Below are positions 42,522-49,972 of a stretch of DNA of 64,000 bases, one piece after another. Where the stretch lies: the NCBI GenBank assembly GCA_002419505.1, contig DIGF01000033.1:1-64000 (forward strand), read 5' to 3'. The translations under genes and the position numbers were made by a program. The notes beneath the pieces were generated by a model. It made no database searches and was not told where the DNA came from. It was given only the letters and a program-made list of their open reading frames with translations. Positions within the stretch are counted from its first letter, which is position 1. Each line of letters starts with the position of its first letter. This stretch comes from Caryophanales bacterium UBA5729. GTDB taxonomy: Bacteria > Bacillota_I > Bacilli_A > Izemoplasmatales > Hujiaoplasmataceae.

Positions 42522-44063
42522 ATGGATGAAGGAACCGCTAAACGTTATTACAAAAAAATTAATACGACTTTTCAAGGTGTAAATAAGCTTGATGATTTCG
42601 CCAAGCAGTATTTAAACCTTCTTGAAAGTTCAAAAATTGAACTTTATCAAAAAGAAAGACGAGAAAGAAGAATCTTTGATGATTCATGGTTGTCTAATAT
42701 TGAAGGAATTTTACCAATACTTGATAAACTTACTAGAAATCCAAAAGAAAGCTTAAAGAAAGTAACTGAAGTTGTGCCTGTAGAACGAGCGAAAAAAATT
42801 GATTCAGGTACAATTAGACACTTAGCAGCTAACACACAGTTAATTAAAAAAACCAATAATAAAGGCGAAATTCAACCTTCTAAATTACTTACAAGTTTTT
42901 CTGAATCAGAACTAGGAACCTATGAAAACAGATTTTTAATGACCTTAGTTGACAAGATTTTTACATTTATTGAGATTAGATATAAACTCATCAATCGGAA
43001 GATGAATACTGAATATGTTAATTTCTTGAAAGTAAATTCAGAAATTGAGTATCAAAGTGCATTAATTCATTATGATATTACTTTAAAAATTAATCGTAAT
43101 ATGGAGGAAGATGCTGTTTGTAAAAAAAATCAAGAATTATTTGATCGAATGAAAGATTTAAGAGATGGTATTAGAAACTATAAAAACTCTTCTTTCATGA
43201 GGCAGATGTCAGGCTTTCCACCAATTAGACCACCAATTATGAAAACCAATATTATTATGAAGAATATTGAATTCATTCAATGTTATGATTTGTGGATGTT
43301 TATGGATACAGTCGATAGAGTTGGGTATGAAGTAGATGTATTTGAACGTGACGTTAAATTTGATGAAGAGTATATTCGTCAAATTGAAAACACAATGTTA
43401 GTCCTTTATGCTACAGTAGCTAATAATCAAACTGAAGAATTCTCTTTATCTCATGAAAATCCTTTTACATATCGTAAAGTAAAAACACCAAGAGTTCTTA
43501 CAAAAGTTGACGAAGACAGATATTTAGAATCAGCGGAATTCTTGATTAAAGATGAAACTTTAAACCAATATTTCCTAGAACAAATCAGAAAAGATAACGT
43601 CGAAAGATATAATACACTTATTGAAGCTGGAATTCCTAAGGATAAAAGCATAGATATAATCCATCGAAAACTTTTGGAAATCGCTGATGGAGCTTTTAAA
43701 GACTTTATCAATTACACTTTCAACCCTGAAATTGAGAAAGATTTAAATAAAAAAATAGATGTTCAAAACGAAATTTTAAAAGTATATCGAGATATTGAAA
43801 AAGTTAAACGCGAAAACATTAAAGATTTAGAAACAGAAAAAGCTCTTGCTTTATTAGCTCTCAATAACTATCGAGAAGAATTAAACAATAGAATCGCTAA
43901 ACAAAAAGCGGACATAGAAGCTAAAAAAGCGGAAGAAAGAAGATTAAAGCTTCAAAGACAAAAAGCTATTGCTCAAGAACGCGCAGCAAAAAAGAAGAAA
44001 ATCGATCGTGCAAAAGAATTGTTAGAAAAAGCTGAAAGAGCTAGAAAATTACAAAATAAATAA
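42522..44063 (+). CDS. DUF2357-like partner of the McrB-type ATPase
   Basis: 513 residues, cytosolic. The central segment SELGTYENRFLMTLVDKIF (near residue 130) resembles the E-x-Y-E-N-R-F signature of DUF2357, a domain found next to McrB-like AAA+ proteins in restriction-like systems. I see no PD-(D/E)xK nuclease motif, and the C-terminal ~100 residues are a long Lys/Glu/Arg/Ala coiled coil. So it looks like the McrC-position protein without the nuclease. It begins ten bases after the ATPase gene behind AGGAGG. It probably forms a complex with the ATPase; the effector output is unknown. Confidence 0.7.
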   Translation: MDEGTAKRYYKKINTTFQGVNKLDDFAKQYLNLLESSKIELYQKERRERRIFDDSWLSNIEGILPILDKLTRNPKESLKKVTEVVPVERAKKIDSGTIRHLAANTQLIKKTNNKGEIQPSKLLTSFSESELGTYENRFLMTLVDKIFTFIEIRYKLINRKMNTEYVNFLKVNSEIEYQSALIHYDITLKINRNMEEDAVCKKNQELFDRMKDLRDGIRNYKNSSFMRQMSGFPPIRPPIMKTNIIMKNIEFIQCYDLWMFMDTVDRVGYEVDVFERDVKFDEEYIRQIENTMLVLYATVANNQTEEFSLSHENPFTYRKVKTPRVLTKVDEDRYLESAEFLIKDETLNQYFLEQIRKDNVERYNTLIEAGIPKDKSIDIIHRKLLEIADGAFKDFINYTFNPEIEKDLNKKIDVQNEILKVYRDIEKVKRENIKDLETEKALALLALNNYREELNNRIAKQKADIEAKKAEERRLKLQRQKAIAQERAAKKKKIDRAKELLEKAERARKLQNK

Positions 44064-44091
44064 TAGAAATTTAAAAAAAGAGGTGATGGAA

Positions 44092-44682
44092 ATGAAAAAA
44101 CGGTTTATGCTATCGCTAACAGCGTTAATAGCATCTGCTGCTTTATTTGTTATTGCCTCTTTTGCTTGGTTTGTTTTAAGCACTTATTCACCTGTTGACA
44201 CTATTCCTGGAGGAACCAAGGGGGTATTATATGATTTAGGTGGAGAGTTTATAATTGGAAGTGTTATTTATCCTGAACTTGAACTTTTAAGCGAAGATAT
44301 ATCAATCACGAGCTATTCAACAGAAAGTCTATATTTAAGAATTAAGATAGTATATTTAAGAATTAATGTTAATTATATTGATTCAGAGTATGTAGTTTCA
44401 TCTCCCACAATAGACATATATAGTGACAATTTTAATGATGAACATTTATCAGTAATCCTTAATTCAAATTTCTTTTATGAGAGCGATGAGTATTGGTATT
44501 ATGACGAATTAATTTATGGTGATTCTGTTACACACACCTTAATAACTTCGCTTTATTATGATGGTTTCAAAGCTAGTAACGAGTATGCCACTGAACCTTT
44601 AAGCATAAGCATAATTCTTGAAGTAAGCACTGGTGAAGATGGTGTATGGGATCCGCTCACTACCTTAACCACAACCACGTAG
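44092..44682 (+). CDS. Small secreted protein with SipW-type signal
   Basis: About 196 residues. Signal: MKKRFMLSL, a hydrophobic run, then SFAWFVLS, the AWF signature shared with the proteins at 10840 and 38982. The mature domain is short, beta-rich and acidic, ending in a Thr tail (TTLTTTT). Start ATG 44092 fits GAGGTGAT; upstream in-frame GTG/ATG codons overlap that site. It is directly followed by the second SipW-type peptidase, suggesting a dedicated substrate-peptidase pair, perhaps a minor or anchoring subunit. Confidence 0.75.
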   Translation: MKKRFMLSLTALIASAALFVIASFAWFVLSTYSPVDTIPGGTKGVLYDLGGEFIIGSVIYPELELLSEDISITSYSTESLYLRIKIVYLRINVNYIDSEYVVSSPTIDIYSDNFNDEHLSVILNSNFFYESDEYWYYDELIYGDSVTHTLITSLYYDGFKASNEYATEPLSISIILEVSTGEDGVWDPLTTLTTTT

Positions 44683-44698
44683 TATAAATAGGAGTAAA

Positions 44699-45307
44699 AT
44701 GAAAACTGTCTTAAAGAAAGTAATATTTGCTTTGCCGTTTGTATTTATCGGTTTGGCCATGATAATGATGGTTCAGTTAGGTATCTCATTGAAAAACAAT
44801 GAAGTACCTAATATTTTTAATCGCGCCATGTTATACGTTAAAACACCATCAATGGAAGATACGATTATGGCTGGAGACTTAATTTTTATCAATGTTAAAG
44901 ACAGAGACTTCTATGAAGAAGATATCATTAGTTTTAGAAGACCTGATAAACCGGAGATAATTATTACCCACAGAATTGTAAATATAGATGGTGATTTAAT
45001 TACCACAAAAGGAGATAACAACTACACCTCAGAAACCTGGGAAATAAACTTTTCTAAGGATTTTGTTTTGGGTTCTTATGTAGGGAAATCAAGTTTATTA
45101 GGGTCTGTTTACGAAGTTTTATTTTTAAACAGTTTAAATGTTTTGTTTGGACTGATTACTGTCGTGTTTTTGCTTATTGGGGTAATTGAAATGAGAAATA
45201 TTATTAAACTGCTTTCTCAGAAAAAAGCAGCTGAAATTGAAGCGGAAAAGCAACAAATGATTGAAGAATATAAAGAAAAAATAAAAAGTGAGAAGGAACA
45301 AAAATGA
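44699..45307 (+). CDS. Signal peptidase I, SipW type (copy 2)
   Basis: 202 residues. N-terminal membrane helix (~8-30), catalytic Ser51 in KTPSMEDTIMAGD, His91 in ITHRIVNIDGD, TTKGDNNYT box, second helix (~140-165) and a Lys/Glu coiled tail. It is clearly divergent from copy 1 at 40134. Two peptidases in one operon suggest separate substrates or pairing with different subunits. AGGAG precedes the ATG, and its stop overlaps the next gene by four bases (ATGA). Confidence 0.85.
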   Translation: MKTVLKKVIFALPFVFIGLAMIMMVQLGISLKNNEVPNIFNRAMLYVKTPSMEDTIMAGDLIFINVKDRDFYEEDIISFRRPDKPEIIITHRIVNIDGDLITTKGDNNYTSETWEINFSKDFVLGSYVGKSSLLGSVYEVLFLNSLNVLFGLITVVFLLIGVIEMRNIIKLLSQKKAAEIEAEKQQMIEEYKEKIKSEKEQK

Positions 45308-46095
45308 GAGCAATCATCCTAGCAAGCGGCTCACAAGCTAATGTTACTTATTTAGAAATTGGTGAGAGTAAAATTTTAATCGACTGTGGCTTAAGCTATA
45401 GACAAATCGTTTATCGTTTAAAAGAACATAATAAAAATCTCGATAACTTAAACGCAGTTTTCATCACTCATGAACACGCTGATCACGTTGCGGGTTTGAG
45501 AGTGTTAGCTAAAAATCACAAGATGAAAATTGTCCTTAGCGAAGGCACTTATCAAGGGTTAAATAAAAGGTTTTTAGGTGAGATCGATGAAGAATTATTT
45601 CTGATAGTCAAGAGCTTGGAAAGCTTTGAATTTGGTGATTTTCAAGTTTTGCCTTTTGCAACTTATCACGACGCAGTTGAACCTTTCGGCTATCGCTTTA
45701 TTGAAGAAAATCGATCATTGGTATATATGACTGACACCGGATATTTCCCAATTAAATACTATGAATATCTAAAAGATGCGGATTGCTATATCGTCGAAAG
45801 TAACCATGAAGTGGAAATGCTTTTAGAGAGTGCGAGACCTTGGCTTTTAAAAAGGAGAATTCTAGATGATGAAGGTCATTTGTCAAATGAAGATAGTGCG
45901 AATTTAATTTTAAATCTTGTTGGTGAAAGAACTAAACAAATCGTTTTAGCACATCTCTCTCAAGAATGCAATTTAGAGAGAGTAGCTTTAGAAACATATG
46001 AAAAAGTTTTCCTAGAACAAGGCATAGATATTAAGAATTATCGAATTTGTGCAGCTAATCAAAATCATTCAACTGATGAAATCATTATTGAATGA
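45304..46095 (+). CDS. Metallo-beta-lactamase fold hydrolase (YycJ/WalJ-like)
   Basis: 263 residues with the metal-binding motif THEHADHVAGL near residue 60, later YMTDTGYF and AHLSQECN, typical of YycJ/WalJ-type proteins, which have 5'-3' exonuclease or DNA-processing roles in Bacilli. There it normally lies in the walRK cluster; here it overlaps the SipW gene by four bases, so it is co-translated with the surface operon. Whether it takes part in the system or is a passenger is open. A terminator overlaps its stop codon. Confidence 0.88.
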   Translation: MRAIILASGSQANVTYLEIGESKILIDCGLSYRQIVYRLKEHNKNLDNLNAVFITHEHADHVAGLRVLAKNHKMKIVLSEGTYQGLNKRFLGEIDEELFLIVKSLESFEFGDFQVLPFATYHDAVEPFGYRFIEENRSLVYMTDTGYFPIKYYEYLKDADCYIVESNHEVEMLLESARPWLLKRRILDDEGHLSNEDSANLILNLVGERTKQIVLAHLSQECNLERVALETYEKVFLEQGIDIKNYRICAANQNHSTDEIIIE

Positions 46096-46108
46096 TTTTA
46101 TTTTTTTT
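46079..46108 (+). terminator. Terminator of surface operon 2
   Basis: AAATCATT / AATGATTT hairpin with an ATTG loop, followed by ATTTTTTTT. The TGA stop of the YycJ-like gene lies inside the stem. Confidence 0.8.
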
Positions 46109-46134
46109 AGTGCCAAAATAAAACCAAATTACAA

Positions 46135-46163
46135 TTGTCTTTAAAGTGAATTTAAGTTATAAT
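46135..46163 (+). promoter_or_regulatory. Promoter of the PFOR gene
   Basis: TTGTCT (46135-46140), 17-base spacer, TATAAT (46158-46163). Confidence 0.75.
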
Positions 46164-46219
46164 AAGATGTGGATTATGTGCTAAGAAAGAATTAGCGAAA
46201 AATATATAGGAGGTTGTTT

Positions 46220-49200
46220 ATGACAACAAAAAAAGTTTATCAGTCAATGGATGGGAACCAAGCTGCTGCTTACACTTCATATGCTTTTACTGAAGTAGCG
46301 GGTATCTATCCTATCACCCCGTCATCTCCAATTCCAGAGTACGTTGATCAATGGGCTGCAGAAGGAAAGAAAAATCTGTTCGGTATGCCAGTTAAGGTTG
46401 TAGAGATGCAATCAGAAGCAGGTGCTGCGGCAACTGTTCATGGATCATTAATGACTGGAGCTTTGACGACTACTTATACTGCATCACAAGGATTGCTACT
46501 GAAGATTCCTAACATGTATAAAATATCCGGAGAATTACTACCAGGAGTTATCCATGTAGCAGCTCGTTCAATAGCAGCTCATGCATTATCAATCTTTGGT
46601 GATCACCAAGATATTTATGCTGCAAGAATGACAGGATTTGCGATTTTAGCATCAGGTTCAGTTCAAGAAACTATGGACCTTGGTGGAATCGCTCATTTAG
46701 CAGCGATAAAATCAAGTATTCCCTTCATTCATTTCTTCGATGGTTTCAGAACTTCTCATGAAGTTAACAAAATCGAAGTTATGCCTTATGAAGTCTTTGA
46801 TCGTTTATTAGATAGAGAAGCACTAAAAAAATTCCGTCAAAGAGGATTAAATTCAACTAACCCTAGAATTATGGGTACTGCTCAAAACGATGACGTTTAC
46901 TTCCAAGCAAAAGAAGTTCAAGAACAATTCTATCGTCCAATTCCTGATATTGTTAATGAATATATGAAAGAAATTTCTAAAGAAACAGGAAGAGAGTACA
47001 AACCATTCAATTACTACGGAGCTAAAGATGCTACAAGAGTAATTATCGCTATGGGTTCAGTTACTGATACGATTAAAGAAGTTATCGACAACCTAATTGA
47101 AAAAGGCGAAAAAGTTGGTTTAATATCAGTTCATTTATATCGTCCTTTCTCAAGTAAATACTTCTTTGACATCCTACCTGAAACTGTAGAAAAAATTGCG
47201 GTTTTAGATAGAACAAAAGAAGCAGGCTCTGCTGGAGAACCGCTTTATGTAGATGTAAAATCAATATTCTATAATCGTGAAAAACAACCAGCAATCATCG
47301 GTGGCAGATATGGTCTATCTTCAAAAGATACAACTCCTGCTCAGATCTTTGCGGTTTATGAAAACTTACAAAATGAAATGAAAGACAACTTTACAATCGG
47401 TATCGTTGATGATGTTATGTATTCATCGTTAGCTGATGTTGAAGGCGAAGATGTTACCGATCCAGCAACTACAGAATTACTATTCTTCGGTTTAGGTTCT
47501 GACGGTACAGTTGGTGCGGTTAAAAATATTTCTAAGATTATCGGTGACTACACTGATCTTTATGGACAAGCTTACGCTTCTTACGATTCTAAGAAGAGTG
47601 GCGGTGTAACAAGGATGCATTTGCGTTTTGGTAAAAACCCAATTCGTTCAACTTACCTTGTTAACCATCCTCACTTTGTATCTTGTTCTCAAGAAAGTTA
47701 CCTATCCAGATTTGATCTTATCAAGGGTATTAGAAAGAACGGAACCTTCCTTTTAGCTACTACTAAAAATAAAGATGAAATCGAAAGTCACTTACCTGAC
47801 AAAGTTAAGAAAATTCTTGCAAAACGCAATGCTAAACTATATATCATCGATGCTTATAAATTAGCTAAAGAAATCGGTGAAGTAAAAATGGTTTCAACAA
47901 TTATGCAATCCGCTTTCTTCAAGCTTAATGAACAAATCATGAAGTTTGAAAAAGCTCAAGATGCAATGAAATCATATGCTAAGAAATCTTTCTCAAGCAA
48001 AGGTGAAGAAATTGTCGCAATGAACTTTAAAGCGATTGATTTAGGCGCTGACGGTTTAGTAGAAATTAAAGTAAAACCTGAATGGGCAGACTTAAAAACT
48101 GAAGTACCTTTAGATGAAAAGCGTCCAGATTTCGTAAGAAATATCGCTGATGCAGTAAATGCAATCAATGGTTATGATTTACCTACATCAGCCTTCTTGG
48201 GTATTGAAGACGGGCAAATTCCAAGTGGCACAGCACGTTATGAAAAACGCGGAGTCGCTGAAGAAGTTTCTACTTGGATTAATGAAAACTGTATCCAATG
48301 TAACCAATGTGCTTACGCATGTCCTCATGCTTGTATTAGAGCAATCTTAGCTACTGATGAAGAAGTTAAAAACGCTCCAGTAGATGCACCATGGCTTGAA
48401 GCTAAAGGCAAAGGTTTAGAAGGATTAAAATATCGTATTGAAGTTTCGATTCTTGACTGTACTGGATGTATGGTTTGCGTAAACACTTGTCCAGCACCTA
48501 CAAAAGCTTTGAAAATGAGTCCTATTCAAGACCGTATTGAAGCAAAAGAACATATTCTAGCTGACTACTTATATAATGAAGTTCCATATAAGGGAGACTT
48601 AGTTGGCAAGAATACTTATAAAAACACAGTCTTCAACCAACCATTATTCGAATTTTCTGGAGCTTGTGCTGGTTGTGGTGAAACACCATATATCAGATTC
48701 GTTACACAATTATTTGGTGAAAGAATGGTAATTGCGAACGCTACAGGTTGTTCTTCAATCTACGGCGCTTCCTTCCCTGCATCACCTTATACAACTAATT
48801 CTGAAGGCAGAGGTCCAGCGTGGGCTAACTCATTATTTGAAGATAATGCAGAATATGGATTTGGCATGAAAATTGCTCAAGATACAATCAGAGATCGCAT
48901 TCAAAACATGATCATCAACAATCAAGATAGTTTTGAAGCTGAGTTGAAAGAACTGCTAAATTCATGGATTGAAAACCGTGAAGACGGAGACAAGACTTTA
49001 GAAATTTATCGTGAACTTGTTCCATTATTAGCAAAAAGCAAATCACCTGTTGCTAAAGATATCCTCGAGATTAAAGAACAATTAGTTCGTCAATCACAAT
49101 GGATTATCGGTGGTGACGGTTGGGCTTATGATATTGGTTATGGCGGATTAGATCACGTCATGGCTAATGCAGAAGACGTTAACATATTAGTGCTTGATAC

Positions 49201-49762
49201 TGAAGTGTATTCAAACACCGGAGGTCAATCATCTAAATCAGCTCGCTCAGGTTCAATTGCTAAGTTTACCGCAGCTGGTAAACCAGGCAAAAAGAAAGAC
49301 CTAGCTGCACTTGCAATGACTTATGAAAGTGTCTATGTTGCAACAATCAGTCATGGCGCTAATGCGACTCAAGTTATGAAAGCTTTGAAGGAAGCAGAAA
49401 GTTATCCAGGACCATCTTTACTTATCGCATACTCTCCATGTATTGCTCATGGCATTAGCGGTGGGTTAGGCAATAGCCACCAACAAGCTAAACTAGCTAC
49501 AGAATGTGGATACTGGCCAACATTTAGATATGATCCAAGAAGAATTGCTGAAGGTAAAAACCCATTACAAATCGATTCAAAAGAACCTCAATGGGATAAA
49601 TATCATGATTTCTTACTAAGTGAAAATCGTTATCAACAATTGATTAAAACTAACCCTAAAGCGGCCGATAGATTACTCCACAACAATATTCTCGGGGCTA
49701 AACGCAGATGGGCGATGTACAAACGCATGGCAAACATGGATTATTCCGAAGTAATCGAATAA
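46220..49762 (+). CDS. nifJ: Pyruvate:ferredoxin (flavodoxin) oxidoreductase
   Basis: Oxidises pyruvate to acetyl-CoA and CO2, passing electrons to ferredoxin or flavodoxin. The ~1180-residue single-chain enzyme has all domains in order: pyruvate-binding domain I (ITPSSPIPEYVDQW), domain III with GSDGTVGAVKN, two 4Fe-4S clusters (CIQCNQCAYACPHACIR near 695 and CTGCMVCVNTCP near 753), and the thiamine-diphosphate domain (CAGCGETPYIRF, ATGCSSIYG, GDGWAYDIGYGGLDHV). The ATG at 46220 follows AGGAGG; an in-frame TTG at 46214 is too close to that site. It marks an anaerobic fermentative lifestyle. It needs ferredoxin and Fe-S supply; the suf operon lies 5 kb downstream. Confidence 0.96.
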   Translation: MTTKKVYQSMDGNQAAAYTSYAFTEVAGIYPITPSSPIPEYVDQWAAEGKKNLFGMPVKVVEMQSEAGAAATVHGSLMTGALTTTYTASQGLLLKIPNMYKISGELLPGVIHVAARSIAAHALSIFGDHQDIYAARMTGFAILASGSVQETMDLGGIAHLAAIKSSIPFIHFFDGFRTSHEVNKIEVMPYEVFDRLLDREALKKFRQRGLNSTNPRIMGTAQNDDVYFQAKEVQEQFYRPIPDIVNEYMKEISKETGREYKPFNYYGAKDATRVIIAMGSVTDTIKEVIDNLIEKGEKVGLISVHLYRPFSSKYFFDILPETVEKIAVLDRTKEAGSAGEPLYVDVKSIFYNREKQPAIIGGRYGLSSKDTTPAQIFAVYENLQNEMKDNFTIGIVDDVMYSSLADVEGEDVTDPATTELLFFGLGSDGTVGAVKNISKIIGDYTDLYGQAYASYDSKKSGGVTRMHLRFGKNPIRSTYLVNHPHFVSCSQESYLSRFDLIKGIRKNGTFLLATTKNKDEIESHLPDKVKKILAKRNAKLYIIDAYKLAKEIGEVKMVSTIMQSAFFKLNEQIMKFEKAQDAMKSYAKKSFSSKGEEIVAMNFKAIDLGADGLVEIKVKPEWADLKTEVPLDEKRPDFVRNIADAVNAINGYDLPTSAFLGIEDGQIPSGTARYEKRGVAEEVSTWINENCIQCNQCAYACPHACIRAILATDEEVKNAPVDAPWLEAKGKGLEGLKYRIEVSILDCTGCMVCVNTCPAPTKALKMSPIQDRIEAKEHILADYLYNEVPYKGDLVGKNTYKNTVFNQPLFEFSGACAGCGETPYIRFVTQLFGERMVIANATGCSSIYGASFPASPYTTNSEGRGPAWANSLFEDNAEYGFGMKIAQDTIRDRIQNMIINNQDSFEAELKELLNSWIENREDGDKTLEIYRELVPLLAKSKSPVAKDILEIKEQLVRQSQWIIGGDGWAYDIGYGGLDHVMANAEDVNILVLDTEVYSNTGGQSSKSARSGSIAKFTAAGKPGKKKDLAALAMTYESVYVATISHGANATQVMKALKEAESYPGPSLLIAYSPCIAHGISGGLGNSHQQAKLATECGYWPTFRYDPRRIAEGKNPLQIDSKEPQWDKYHDFLLSENRYQQLIKTNPKAADRLLHNNILGAKRRWAMYKRMANMDYSEVIE

Positions 49763-49778
49763 ACAAACATTTATTTTT

Positions 49779-49813
49779 AACACCTCATCTTAAGCGATGA
49801 GGTGTTTTCTTTG
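49779..49813 (+). terminator. Terminator of the PFOR gene
   Basis: AACACCTCATC / GATGAGGTGTT, an 11-base stem with a six-base loop, followed by TTCTTT. Confidence 0.85.
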
Positions 49814-49972
49814 ATTGAAATTTTACGGGTTTAGCGCTATAATTAGTAGAAGATTTTTTAAAACTTCGAATATTAAGTGAGCATTTTATGAAATCGTCTA
49901 AAAAAGGTTTTAATTTATCGATCATTTGTTATATAATATATAAGATACTTGAATTTAAAGGAGTTAATAAAA

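Noticed and set aside
42522..44063. Reading 40871-44063 as a standard McrBC restriction system
   Set aside because: No DNA-recognition domain in the ATPase, a membrane helix instead, no visible nuclease in the partner and no methyltransferase or specificity gene nearby; the neighbours are secretion genes.
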